From: Flavobacterium fluviatile
Lineage (GTDB): Bacteria; Bacteroidota; Bacteroidia; Flavobacteriales; Flavobacteriaceae
Direction of reading: 5' to 3'
Assembly: GCF_010645065.1 (NCBI RefSeq)
Contig: NZ_JAADZW010000003.1
Coordinates: 142,065-206,064 of the forward strand
DNA: 64,000 nt
Shown here: piece after piece, positions 7,511-16,546 of the stretch
Numbering within the stretch: position 1 is the first letter of the stretch
Layout of the letters: each line of letters opens with the position of its first letter
The notes under the pieces: model-generated
Database searches by the model: none
Seen by the model: only the letters and a program-made list of their open reading frames with translations
What the model was told of the DNA's origin: nothing
Made by a program: the position numbers and the translations under genes

Positions 7511-9745
7511 TTATTTAATGATTACTATTATTTCTTTTTTGATATCTCTTGAAGAATTTCCTATTTTCAATGTATATTTTCCTGGTTCAACTGTCCATTT
7601 TTTAGCAGCTGCATCGTAATAAGCCAGTTCCTTAACCGGAACCTTAATTGTCACGGTATTTATGTTTCCTGATTTTACTGATGTTTTTACGAAACCCTTT
7701 AATTCTTTTTCAGCACGTGTCACTTTTGAACCGGATTTGGAAACATAAAGCTGGACGACTTCTTTACCCTCTTTTTTTCCGGTATTTTTCACATCCACAG
7801 AAACCGAAATAGTTTCGTTTGGTGTATATGATTCTTTATCTGCTTTTGCATTTTCGAAAGCAAAACTGGTATATGACAATCCGTACCCGAAAGGATATAG
7901 AGGTTCAATATTTTTTGTGTCAAACCAGCGGTAACCTACCAGGATTTCTTCAGCATACTTAACGGTTTTGTCTCCAGGAAAACTGTTTGTTGCATGAGCC
8001 GGAGAATCCATCAGTTTTTTAGGCATTGTCCATGGCAGTTTTCCGGATGGATTTACTTTTCCTAGCAGCACATCCGCTACAGCATTTCCTCCCTCTGAAC
8101 CATTAAACCATGTCCATACCAAAGCATTTGTTTTTTTGCTGATTTCCTCAATTTCAAAAGGCGCTCCGGCAACAATAACAACAATTGTTCTTGGGTTTAC
8201 TGCCTGCACTTTTTTTATTAATTCTTCCTGTCCAAATGGTAATTTTAAATTTCTTCGGTCTGAAGCTTCTGTTTCGTAATCACGGTTTGAACCGGCAAAA
8301 ACAATAGCAACATCCGATTTTTTGGCAGTTTCAATTGCTTCCTGCAATTTATCCGGTTCTAACTGATCGATTGTTACAGGACCGTTTGAGGTTATATTGC
8401 CTAAATTTCCTTTGTTTTTTTCTTCGTAGCGTTCTAAATAGCCTTCAGCATAATTGATGGCGACTGATGATGGCAATCTGTTTTTTAAACCTTCGAGCGG
8501 AGTAACTTCTCTTTTGGTTTTAACTCCGGCGCCGAATCCGCCCAGAGCATTTTTTTTGGTTGCATTGTTTCCGATTACTGCAATTGATTTTATTCCGTCC
8601 ACTTTTAATGGCAGTGCATTGTTTTCATTTTTTAATAAAACCACAGCTTCTGCTGCAATTTTATAGGCATCCTGATAATGTGCTTCGGTAGAGATGCTTC
8701 CTTTGACACGGTCTTTGCCACCCATTGCTTTTACCTGAAACAACACGCGTAAAATTCTTTTTACATGTTTATCGATTTCCGTCTCCGAAATTTCTTTGTT
8801 CTTTGCGGCAGCGATTAATTTATCTGCAAGGAAAAATTCATTGAAAGATTTTGGTGTTCCCATTTCAATATCGAGTCCGCTCTCTAGCGATTTTACTGTA
8901 GAATGCACTGCTGCCCAGTCTGAAACTACCACTCCTTTGAATCCCCATTCATCACGAAGGATTTTATTAAGCATATAATCATTCTCACATAAGTATTCGC
9001 CTCTGAATTTATTGTAAGCCCCCATAATGCTATAGGCTTTTCCTTCTTTTACAGCTGCTTCAAAAGCCGGAAGATAGATTTCGCGAAGTGTACGTTCATC
9101 AATCTGTACGTCTACGAAATCACGATTCGTTTCCTGATTATTGGCCGCAAAGTGTTTGACACATGCCATAATATCATTGTCCTGCAAACCAACAACCATT
9201 GGTACCGCCATTTTTTTGTTTAAAAATGGGTCTTCGGTCATATATTCATAGGTTCTTCCGCCTAGCGGTGTTCTCACAATGTTAATTGCCGGCGAAAGCA
9301 GCATGTCTTTATCCCTGGCACGCATTTCCTGGCCTACGCTATTTCCAAAAGTATATGCCATTTCTGTATTCCATGTGGCCGCCAGGGCTCCGGCTGCCGG
9401 ATAATAGGTGGCAAAATCATTGGTTAAACCTGCCGGAGCCCAGCTGTCTCTGGAAATTTCCTCACGAACTCCCAGAGGTCCGTCAGCCATTTTTAATTCC
9501 GGAATGCCTAAACGCTTTACACCTCCGGAAGTAAACATACTATTGCCATGCAACATGGATATTTTTTCTTCAAGGGTCATCTGGGCAATCAGTTTGTTAA
9601 TTTCATCGTCAAACTCTGAGCTTATTTCCTTACCTGTATATTCTTTTTGAGCCGAATCAGCATCTAAACTTTGTGCATTGTTTTTACAAGAGGTCAAAAC
9701 CATAAAAACCATTAATGCCGAAAGTCTTAAAATTTTGTTTTTCAT
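7511..9745 (-). CDS. GH3 beta-glucosidase, lipoprotein
   Basis: The 744-residue product has a lipobox at Cys20 (VLTSCKNN). The GH3 N-terminal barrel runs to about residue 380 and contains the KHFAANNQE motif and the nucleophile Asp276 in VVVSDWAAVHST. The alpha/beta sandwich follows, with the EASDRRNLKLP region, then a C-terminal fibronectin-III-like domain from about 655. GH3 enzymes of this layout remove beta-1,4-linked glucose from oligosaccharides. In this locus it would finish degradation of the cello-oligosaccharide backbone after GH31 removes xylose. It lies 78 bases after GH39 and 61 before GH5. Beta-xylosidase activity is also found in the family, so substrate is inferred from context. 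Confidence 0.9.
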   Translation of the reverse strand: MKNKILRLSALMVFMVLTSCKNNAQSLDADSAQKEYTGKEISSEFDDEINKLIAQMTLEEKISMLHGNSMFTSGGVKRLGIPELKMADGPLGVREEISRDSWAPAGLTNDFATYYPAAGALAATWNTEMAYTFGNSVGQEMRARDKDMLLSPAINIVRTPLGGRTYEYMTEDPFLNKKMAVPMVVGLQDNDIMACVKHFAANNQETNRDFVDVQIDERTLREIYLPAFEAAVKEGKAYSIMGAYNKFRGEYLCENDYMLNKILRDEWGFKGVVVSDWAAVHSTVKSLESGLDIEMGTPKSFNEFFLADKLIAAAKNKEISETEIDKHVKRILRVLFQVKAMGGKDRVKGSISTEAHYQDAYKIAAEAVVLLKNENNALPLKVDGIKSIAVIGNNATKKNALGGFGAGVKTKREVTPLEGLKNRLPSSVAINYAEGYLERYEEKNKGNLGNITSNGPVTIDQLEPDKLQEAIETAKKSDVAIVFAGSNRDYETEASDRRNLKLPFGQEELIKKVQAVNPRTIVVIVAGAPFEIEEISKKTNALVWTWFNGSEGGNAVADVLLGKVNPSGKLPWTMPKKLMDSPAHATNSFPGDKTVKYAEEILVGYRWFDTKNIEPLYPFGYGLSYTSFAFENAKADKESYTPNETISVSVDVKNTGKKEGKEVVQLYVSKSGSKVTRAEKELKGFVKTSVKSGNINTVTIKVPVKELAYYDAAAKKWTVEPGKYTLKIGNSSRDIKKEIIVIIK

Positions 9746-9823
9746 ATCGTTTTTTTTTAGATTTAAAGATTTTTGATCCTCAAAAAAAATCTTTAAAAAT
9801 TGTTATTTTATCTTGGTTCTATT

Positions 9824-11389
9824 TTACTGTTTTATCAGATTAAAAAGAACAACATCATTTTCATTAATTTTATAATCCTTACTGTAAATACCTGTTGCAT
9901 CAATCGTTACTTTTTCTGTTGCGATTACGGCTCCATTATTTTTCTCTTTAAGTGAATTAACCTGCTGTCTGGTGAGCTGTGCAGGTTTCCCCAGTGCCAG
10001 ATAATCTGCAAAAACGTCATTTGTTTTATAGCCGACTTTGTAGATTTCCAGCGTATATTTTCCTTTTTGGAGGCCGGAAACTTCAACTTTTACTTTTCCT
10101 TTTTCCTTCGAAGGCAAATCCTGTACATAATAAGTTTGGTTCCAGACTTTGTCTCCCGGATGTGTATTGGTAAAATCCCAGAATAAAAGCTGAACACCTC
10201 CTTTTGAATTTTTAGTCACCAATGAAGCCTTATCTGCGTTTTGAAGTTCTGTTTGTCCTAATTTGTTCAGGAAATAATACGAGAGATAAGCTGGTTTCTT
10301 AATTCCCTGCGTATTTAGCAATCCGAAACCTCCGTGAAAGGGTGTAAATCTTGGACCTGCCTCTTCAAAAATATCGGTAAAAACCCAGTAAGACATAGAA
10401 TTTGCCGCATTGCCAACTTCTTTGAGTTTTTGAAGAATGTAGGCTGCCGAATGGTAACTATCGTGAATAGGATCTGACGGTGTATAAGATGAACTCCATT
10501 CTGTGTAGTGTAATTCCAGATTTGGCTTAACCGAATTTGAAATCTGCTTATGCGACTTGATCACATCTCCGCTGATACTGCTTTCGTCTGGGCTCAAAAC
10601 AGTTCCCGAAGTTCCAAATTCATCCAGATATCCCTGATTTACTCCGTAAGTATGTGTCGAAATAAAATCTAACGGAACATTATTTTTAGCAGTAAATTCA
10701 ATGGTTTCCGGAACCCATCCTGCACCGGCTGTTGCTGGTCCCCCCACTTTGAAGTCCTTATTTACAGCTTTTACGCCACGCGCAGCGTAATCATACAATT
10801 TGAAATATTCTTCCTGAGTACCTGTCCAGAAACCCGGTGTTAAGTTTGGTTCGTTCCAGACTTCAAAATACCATGTTTTTACTTCTTCATCTCCGTAACG
10901 TTCTTTGAAATGCGCGGTTAGATTCCGAATCAAATCTTCCCATTTTTTATAATCTTTTGGAGGTGTAACATTTCCTTTCCACCAAAAAATCGTTTCTTTT
11001 CCGCTTGCAAGTGCATTTGGCATGAAACCTAATTCAACAAAAGGTTTCATTTTTAAACTCACAATAAAGTCGAACAAAACATCAACATATTGATAATTAT
11101 ACTCCGGATTTCCTTTTGAATCTTCCCGATAAACAGCCATATCATCAGACAATAAACCATGAAATCGAATGTATTTGAAATCACATTCTTTTTTTACCAT
11201 TGCCAATTGCTGCTGCCAGTCGGCGCGGAGTCCTTCATTCGCCCGACCTGCACCGATACATTCTTTGAACATGGTGTTTAATTTTCCGGAAGATTTATTG
11301 AAATCTACTTTTATGGTTCGGTTTTCATTTTGTCCAAACGAATGGATTGAACTAAATAAAGCTGCTGCTAGTATTAAAAGTTTTTTCAT
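9824..11389 (-). CDS. GH39 family glycosidase, probable beta-xylosidase
   Basis: This 521-residue protein has a signal peptide ending HSFGQ (about residue 20), then a (beta/alpha)8 barrel of clan GH-A. Glu180 in EVWNEPNLTPGFW is the likely acid/base and Glu297 in LHYTEWSSS the likely nucleophile, both as in GH39 xylan 1,4-beta-xylosidases. A C-terminal beta-rich domain follows from about 400. GH39 is not part of the textbook Bacteroides xyloglucan locus, so its natural substrate here (for example beta-xylosyl decorations) is open. The start ATG follows a typical gap, and the gene lies 78 bases upstream of GH3, consistent with one transcript. Confidence 0.85.
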   Translation of the reverse strand: MKKLLILAAALFSSIHSFGQNENRTIKVDFNKSSGKLNTMFKECIGAGRANEGLRADWQQQLAMVKKECDFKYIRFHGLLSDDMAVYREDSKGNPEYNYQYVDVLFDFIVSLKMKPFVELGFMPNALASGKETIFWWKGNVTPPKDYKKWEDLIRNLTAHFKERYGDEEVKTWYFEVWNEPNLTPGFWTGTQEEYFKLYDYAARGVKAVNKDFKVGGPATAGAGWVPETIEFTAKNNVPLDFISTHTYGVNQGYLDEFGTSGTVLSPDESSISGDVIKSHKQISNSVKPNLELHYTEWSSSYTPSDPIHDSYHSAAYILQKLKEVGNAANSMSYWVFTDIFEEAGPRFTPFHGGFGLLNTQGIKKPAYLSYYFLNKLGQTELQNADKASLVTKNSKGGVQLLFWDFTNTHPGDKVWNQTYYVQDLPSKEKGKVKVEVSGLQKGKYTLEIYKVGYKTNDVFADYLALGKPAQLTRQQVNSLKEKNNGAVIATEKVTIDATGIYSKDYKINENDVVLFNLIKQ

Positions 11390-11417
11390 CTGAAAATGGT
11401 TTCTATTCTTTGCTACT

Positions 11418-11433
11418 CCCGATAGCTATCGGG
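11418..11433. repeat. 16-bp perfect palindrome
   Basis: CCCGATAGCTATCGGG is a perfect palindrome 29 bases upstream of GH39. A one-base variant (CCCAATAGCTATCGGG) occurs at 13689-13704 upstream of GH97, so it belongs to a dispersed repeat rather than being a unique operator. Confidence 0.6.
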
Positions 11434-11458
11434 ATAATTAGGATTCTTTTCTTTTTTT

Positions 11459-11557
11459 CTCTCGCAGATTTAGCAGATCATGGAGATTTAAATCTTTTTA
11501 ATCCTTTAATCGGCGACTATATTTTTCACACAGATTTGGAAAAATAAATCTGCGAGA
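11459..11557. repeat. Long inverted-repeat hairpin element, copy 3
   Basis: The left arm begins CTCTCGCAGATTTAGCAGAT; the right arm ends AAATCTGCGAGAA. Related elements lie at 13737-13809 and 16371-16486, always between glycoside hydrolase genes of this locus. This copy is the most degraded: the right arm lacks the GATCTGC part. Confidence 0.75.
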
Positions 11558-11618
11558 ACATAAAATCTTTTTAATCCTGTAATCTGTGGCAAAATATTTT
11601 CTTACTTAACTATATGTT

Positions 11619-11642
11619 AGACGCACTGCAGTGCGTCTCTAC
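11619..11642. repeat. REP variant hairpin downstream of GH97
   Basis: AGACGCACTGCAGTGCGTCT is a perfect palindrome followed by CTAC, giving the same CTCTAC tail as the REP units near the RAYT gene though the stem differs. It lies 16 bases past the GH97 stop and may also stabilise the transcript end. Confidence 0.65.
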
Positions 11643-11657
11643 GAAAATCTTTACGAA

Positions 11658-13658
11658 TTACAATTTTTTAAACCTTATCGCTGTTCCTCCTGCTCCACCT
11701 AATTTTAAATGTAATGTATCTGTAGATTTTACCTTTTTCTTAGATATGGCAACAGCAGTTGGATTATGCGTTTCGTCTGTTCCTTCTGCGTCAGCATAAA
11801 TCTGCGCTTCATAAGTTGCACTTGTGTCTAAAAATGATAATGAAACCGTTAAATCCCTGCTTTTTTCGTTTGTCATACTTCCTAAATACCAGTCTTCACT
11901 ATTTTTGTCTTTACGAACCGTAGTCAGGTATTCACCAATTTCTGCATTTAAAACTTTTGTATCTTTCCAGTCTGTCGGAACATCTTTTAAGAATTGCATT
12001 GCCGGAACATTATAATTCTCTGGAAGATCAGCCAGCATTTGAATGGGAGAATAAAAAGTGACATACATTGCCAACTGCTGAGCTGTTGTTCCGTGAATTC
12101 TTTTTCCCGGGTAACCTTGTTTGATTTCAACATCTAAAACTCCCGGAGTATATTCCATTGGTCCTGACAGCATTCTTGTGAATGGAAGAATCACAACATG
12201 ACTTGGGGGATTTCCTTCGCTCCATGCGTTATATTCCTGACCTCGCGCTGCTTCTCTTGCCAGCATGTTTGGATATGTTCTGCGCTCTCCTGTATCTTTT
12301 ATCGGTTCATGATAGAAAACAGCCAAATCATACTGCGCCGCTTTTTCTAAAACATATCTAAAATAATTTACACCAAACTGACCATGGTGCCATTCTTTCA
12401 TATTTAATTTTGAACCAACGTGGCCAATTTTTACGGTGTGGATTCCTAATTTTTTGTATAAAGCAAAACCGGCATCAATTTGTTTCATGTAATTAATCAG
12501 GTTCGATCCTGTCTCATGATATCCGATCAATTCTACGCCTTTTGATTTTCCGTATTCTACTACTTTTTCCAGATCGAAATTATCTGCAGATTGTGTGAAA
12601 CTAAACATGTGCATACGGTTTTCATACCAAGCCGGAGTCCAGCCTTTGTTCCAGCCCTCAATCAATAAGTGGTGCAATCCTTCTTTGGCCGTAAAATCGA
12701 TATATTCTTTGGCATGAGCAGTAGTAGCTCCTTGTTTTTCGCCTTCCCAAAAAGTATATTTCCCGATGTGCATCGCCCACCAGATTCCGAAATATTTATA
12801 CGGCTGAACATACGATGGTTTTCCTAATTTGTTAGGTTCATTTAGATTTAAAATCAAATAGGAATCGATTAAATCTCCTGATTTTTCAGCAATTTGAATC
12901 GTTCTCCAGGAAGAAGTAAAAGCATCTTTTACTCTAACTTTTACTCCATCAGCCCAAGGCACTAAATTCGATTTTAATTGCGTCCCTTCAGTTTGTTCCA
13001 AAGTCATACTCGCAAAATCAATTAAATTGGCTTCGTGAAAACTTAGTTTCAAACCACTTTTACTTTCAATGGTTAATGGTGTATGAACCGTATCTAATTT
13101 ACTAACTGGTGAAGCAGTATACAAATACTCATAACGTTCTGGTTTGAATGCCGGAATCCACCATGCTTTTCCGTCTTCTTTTAAGTTGAAAGTCGTTTTT
13201 TCATCCATGATAAAAATACTGTCTTTCACATTTTGCTTTGGATACACATATCTAAAAGCTACTCCGTCATCAAAAGCACGGAACTGAATTTGTAATTTTC
13301 TTTTGTTTCCTGTTTTTTGTTCTAAATCAACTATTAATTGATTGTAGTGATTTCTGATCTTTTTCTTTTCTCCCCAAACTTGTTCCCAAGTCTCGTCAAA
13401 CGTAGAAGTTTTTGCTCCTTTTATTTCAAAGTTTGTACTTAAGTCTTCGTTTCCTTTCAATACAAATCCCAAATCTGAAGGTGTAATAACTTCGGTTTTT
13501 CCGTGAGAAACGGCATATTTCGGAGCATTTTTTACCAGCTCAAATTTGATTTTGTTTTTTCCGTTTGGCGATGCCAGTTCGTAAGCGTTCTTGTTTTTCT
13601 GACTGTATCCAACGACGATTGAAAACAATACGGCTGGGAGAATTAGATAGTTTTTCAT
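11658..13658 (-). CDS. GH97 glycosidase, inverting alpha-glucosidase-like
   Basis: This 666-residue exported enzyme (signal peptide ending VVGYSQ) has the GH97 order: an N-terminal beta-sandwich to about 280, a (beta/alpha)8 barrel with WWAMHIGKYTFWEG and LLIEGWNKGW, and a small C-terminal beta domain. Two GH97 subgroups are known: inverting alpha-glucosidases (SusB type) and retaining alpha-galactosidases with an Asp nucleophile. At that position this protein has Gly412 (VKIGHVG), pointing to the inverting group; Glu451 in YHEPIKDTG fits a SusB catalytic base. The position of the second SusB base appears to be Asp509 (GVLD), which I cannot confirm. GH97 is not a standard xyloglucan-locus enzyme. 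Confidence 0.85.
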   Translation of the reverse strand: MKNYLILPAVLFSIVVGYSQKNKNAYELASPNGKNKIKFELVKNAPKYAVSHGKTEVITPSDLGFVLKGNEDLSTNFEIKGAKTSTFDETWEQVWGEKKKIRNHYNQLIVDLEQKTGNKRKLQIQFRAFDDGVAFRYVYPKQNVKDSIFIMDEKTTFNLKEDGKAWWIPAFKPERYEYLYTASPVSKLDTVHTPLTIESKSGLKLSFHEANLIDFASMTLEQTEGTQLKSNLVPWADGVKVRVKDAFTSSWRTIQIAEKSGDLIDSYLILNLNEPNKLGKPSYVQPYKYFGIWWAMHIGKYTFWEGEKQGATTAHAKEYIDFTAKEGLHHLLIEGWNKGWTPAWYENRMHMFSFTQSADNFDLEKVVEYGKSKGVELIGYHETGSNLINYMKQIDAGFALYKKLGIHTVKIGHVGSKLNMKEWHHGQFGVNYFRYVLEKAAQYDLAVFYHEPIKDTGERRTYPNMLAREAARGQEYNAWSEGNPPSHVVILPFTRMLSGPMEYTPGVLDVEIKQGYPGKRIHGTTAQQLAMYVTFYSPIQMLADLPENYNVPAMQFLKDVPTDWKDTKVLNAEIGEYLTTVRKDKNSEDWYLGSMTNEKSRDLTVSLSFLDTSATYEAQIYADAEGTDETHNPTAVAISKKKVKSTDTLHLKLGGAGGTAIRFKKL

Positions 13659-13688
13659 GTTTTTTGGTATTATATTTTTTTTGCCACT

Positions 13689-13809
13689 CCCAATAGCTAT
13701 CGGGATAAAAGGATTGAAAAGGATTTTTTATTTTTTCTCTCGCAGATCTGGCAGATTGAGCTGATTTTAATATTAAAAAAATCTGCATGATCTGCTAAAT
13801 CTGCGAGAG
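13689..13809. repeat. Palindrome plus long inverted-repeat hairpin element, copy 2
   Basis: After the CCCAATAGCTATCGGG palindrome (13689-13704), arms beginning CTCTCGCAGATCTGGCAGAT (13737-13756) and ending GATCTGCTAAATCTGCGAG (13790-13808) face each other around an AT-rich centre. It is followed by AATCTGTATAATCTGTGG, also seen beside the sister elements. Confidence 0.8.
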
Positions 13810-13908
13810 TAATAATCCTTTTAATCTGTATAATCTGTGGCTATTTTTTATGCCCCTAATTACACCAATTCAATTCGTGGAAATTCGTGTAATTAGTGAC
13901 TAACTTTT

Positions 13909-16308
13909 TTATTTAATCCACTCGGTTTTAAAAGTGGTTTTCCCGTTTAATGGATTTGCTGCTACGTCGAAATTGTTTCCATTTTTGTTCACTTTTATTT
14001 CTTTTACAGCATCTCCTTCTGGCAAAAATACTTTGGCTGTCGCCGAAGTGGTTTTATCGCTTGCAAAAACTTTTAGCGTCAACTTGCTCCAGTCCATATC
14101 CTTGGTAGATTGTGCCAGTGCAATATGCGGAATCGCAGAACCATCTCTGACCAAAACTACAATTGGCACTTCACCTGCTTTAATTTTATGCCATCCTCCT
14201 TCGTATACTTTTTTGGTCTGGTAATCAATCCATGTTCCTGCCGGAAGGTAAACGTCTCTTTCTTCAACTTCTTCAAAAAGCGGTGCAACCAACATACTTG
14301 ATCCGAATAAATATTCATTGTCAACCAGCCACGCTCCGGGATCGTTTGGATATTCTACAAACAAAGCACGCATCATCGGCAATCCCTTTTGAGAACTTTC
14401 TTTTGCCTGAGCGTAGATATATGGCATTAATTCGTAACGCATATTGTCTGCTTTTCTAAATCCTTCCAAGAAATCTTTGCTGTACAACCAAGGTTCGCGA
14501 GGCGGTTCTCCGTGGCTTCTTACGTGCGAAGTAAACATTCCGAAAGGTGTCCATCTTCTGTAAATATTTTCAGGAGATTTAGTTGCGAAACCTCCAACAT
14601 CATGACTCCAGAAACTAAAACCGGAAAGACCTAATGAAAGTCCTCCACGCAATTCTGCAGACATGGCTCCGTTTGTTGTTTCGGCATCACCACCCCAATG
14701 CAACGGATAACGCTGGGATCCTGCCCAGGTACTTCTTGCCCAGATTAGAGTATAACCTTTTTCTTTCTGAGTGATTTCGGCAACTGCTTTGTTGTAACGT
14801 AATGGATATAAATTGTGTTCATAGAAACCAGTTCTGCCCGAATGGTAAATGCCGTCTGGCGGAGCAGCTTCTCCAAAATCTACTTTGAAAACCGCAACCC
14901 CGTCATCAAATAGTTTCTTCAGTTTTCCCTGATACCAGGAAACCGTTTCGGGATTTGAGAAATCTAAAACCGCATCTTCATAAGGCAGGTTTCCTTTACG
15001 ATCTCTCACAGCCAGGTTTTTTTCCATAATTTCCGGGAACAAAGTGTTCTTTGGGGTGAAATAAGGCAATTGCCACAAACAAATCTGAAAACCATCTTTT
15101 TTCAAATCAGACATCATTTTTACAGCATCCGGAAAACGGGATTTTGCAAATTCATAATTGTTTCTCCAATCTACATCAAACCAGCCTGTATCGAAGTGAA
15201 TTACATCTGTCGGGATTTTGTATTTACGTAAATCTCTCGCAACGTCACGTCCTTCTTTTTCTGAGAAATAGGTAATACGGCTCATCCAGAAACCAAATGA
15301 CCAAAGTGGGGGCATCGCAGCCTTTCCGGTTAAATCAGTATATTGATCTAAAATGTCTTTGGGCTCTCCGATAAAGAAAAACAAATCGGCTTCATCATCG
15401 CCAATGTACATTTCGTTGGCACTGGCAAAATACTTCCCAAAGTCAACTGTGATTGGAGTTGAATGGTGCATGAAAACGCCGTAACCACGGCTGCTCATAT
15501 AAAACGGAATCGGTTTGTACATGGTTTCATTCTGGATTCCGTTGGCATCATCCGTCCATAAAACTACTTTTTGACCGCGTTTGTTGAATTGTGTGAATGA
15601 TTCTCCACAGCCAAATATTTTTTCGTCCGGTTCTAAGCTGAAAGCCGCTCCCATACTTCTGGAGTAATCGCTGTTTCTGCGAACATAAGAAAACGGAAGC
15701 GTTGGCGTATAGGTATTTTTAAAATCGGTATCATGAAGTGTACTGGTTAGCAGTTTTCCTTTTTCATCATAGATTTTTACGTGCCATGGTTTAATCAAAA
15801 TCTCGACTCTGCCATGTTTGCCTGTATAACTGTGACCGCCTTCGATTTTAGCATATTTCCATAATTCCGGATGATTTGGCGCAACGCCGTCAACCAACAT
15901 CAGGGATTCTTTTTCTGGGTGAAACTGTGGACCAGAAGTCGTTTTGATACGAAGGGTTCTATCAGAAACAAACTGAATTTCGAATGGCAAAACAGGAGAT
16001 TCTGCGTATTCTGTTGTTGGGAATTCGTTTGCTTTTTCAACATCAGGTTTCATCATCATATTGTTGAAAGCCTGACGTGTTTTATAATTGTAACGCAAAT
16101 ATTTAATTGTTCCTTTTGCTGTTGCCGGGTCAAAAGAAGCCAATTCATCTGCGAAATAAAACGTATTCAGATAGTTCTGAAAATCTTTACTAATATCTAT
16201 TGGTGCATTAAGCACATCTGCATTTTGGATTTGAGCATTCGCTTTTGGAACTGCTAAAAATCCCAAAACAAAAGCAGAAACTAGTGCGGTTAATTGTGAG
16301 TTTTTCAT
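13909..16308 (-). CDS. GH31 alpha-xylosidase (YicI-like)
   Basis: The 799-residue product has a signal peptide ending PKANAQ (about 26). It shows an N-terminal beta-sandwich, then the GH31 barrel from about 335 (PPLWSFGFWMSR) and C-terminal beta domains. Asp477 in FKVDFGEAAP is the expected nucleophile, close to the KTDFGE of E. coli YicI; Asp541 in HWGGDAE is the expected acid/base. The FGE form and the GFWMSR start are typical of alpha-xylosidases rather than alpha-glucosidases. In xyloglucan breakdown the enzyme removes non-reducing-end alpha-1,6-xylose. It lacks the inserted PA14 domain of the Bacteroides ovatus and Cellvibrio japonicus enzymes, judging by its length. It lies between GH2 and GH97 with hairpin repeats in both gaps. 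Confidence 0.9.
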   Translation of the reverse strand: MKNSQLTALVSAFVLGFLAVPKANAQIQNADVLNAPIDISKDFQNYLNTFYFADELASFDPATAKGTIKYLRYNYKTRQAFNNMMMKPDVEKANEFPTTEYAESPVLPFEIQFVSDRTLRIKTTSGPQFHPEKESLMLVDGVAPNHPELWKYAKIEGGHSYTGKHGRVEILIKPWHVKIYDEKGKLLTSTLHDTDFKNTYTPTLPFSYVRRNSDYSRSMGAAFSLEPDEKIFGCGESFTQFNKRGQKVVLWTDDANGIQNETMYKPIPFYMSSRGYGVFMHHSTPITVDFGKYFASANEMYIGDDEADLFFFIGEPKDILDQYTDLTGKAAMPPLWSFGFWMSRITYFSEKEGRDVARDLRKYKIPTDVIHFDTGWFDVDWRNNYEFAKSRFPDAVKMMSDLKKDGFQICLWQLPYFTPKNTLFPEIMEKNLAVRDRKGNLPYEDAVLDFSNPETVSWYQGKLKKLFDDGVAVFKVDFGEAAPPDGIYHSGRTGFYEHNLYPLRYNKAVAEITQKEKGYTLIWARSTWAGSQRYPLHWGGDAETTNGAMSAELRGGLSLGLSGFSFWSHDVGGFATKSPENIYRRWTPFGMFTSHVRSHGEPPREPWLYSKDFLEGFRKADNMRYELMPYIYAQAKESSQKGLPMMRALFVEYPNDPGAWLVDNEYLFGSSMLVAPLFEEVEERDVYLPAGTWIDYQTKKVYEGGWHKIKAGEVPIVVLVRDGSAIPHIALAQSTKDMDWSKLTLKVFASDKTTSATAKVFLPEGDAVKEIKVNKNGNNFDVAANPLNGKTTFKTEWIK

Positions 16309-16370
16309 GGGTTAGTTTTATTTTTTTTCCACAGATTAAAATGATTCGAAAGGATTTTTTCTTTTTCTTT

Positions 16371-16486
16371 TCTCTCGCAAATTTTGCAGATCATGCAGAT
16401 TTAAATCTTTTAATTCTTTAATCTGTGGCCATCTTTTTACACAGATTGGGAAAAAAAATCCGCATGATCTGCCAAATCTGCGAGAG
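16371..16486. repeat. Long inverted-repeat hairpin element, copy 1
   Basis: The left arm starts CTCTCGCAAATTTTGCAGAT at 16372 and the right arm ends GATCTGCCAAATCTGCGAGAG. This is the most complete of the three copies and lies between GH2 and GH31. In a polycistronic transcript it would fold into a long stem. Confidence 0.8.
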
Positions 16487-16546
16487 TATAAAATCTTTTA
16501 ATTCTTTTAAACTGTATCTATATTTAAAAATTAAAAATTAGAAAAC

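Noticed and set aside
11658..13658. GH97 as a retaining alpha-galactosidase
   Set aside because: The nucleophile position of that subgroup is Gly412 here; the sequence fits the inverting subgroup better, though activity remains untested.
15871..16257. 128-codon plus-strand reading frame opposite GH31
   Set aside because: It lies wholly within a well supported enzyme gene, has biased Cys/Phe-rich composition and no recognisable domain. Other reverse frames within the large genes were dropped for the same reason.
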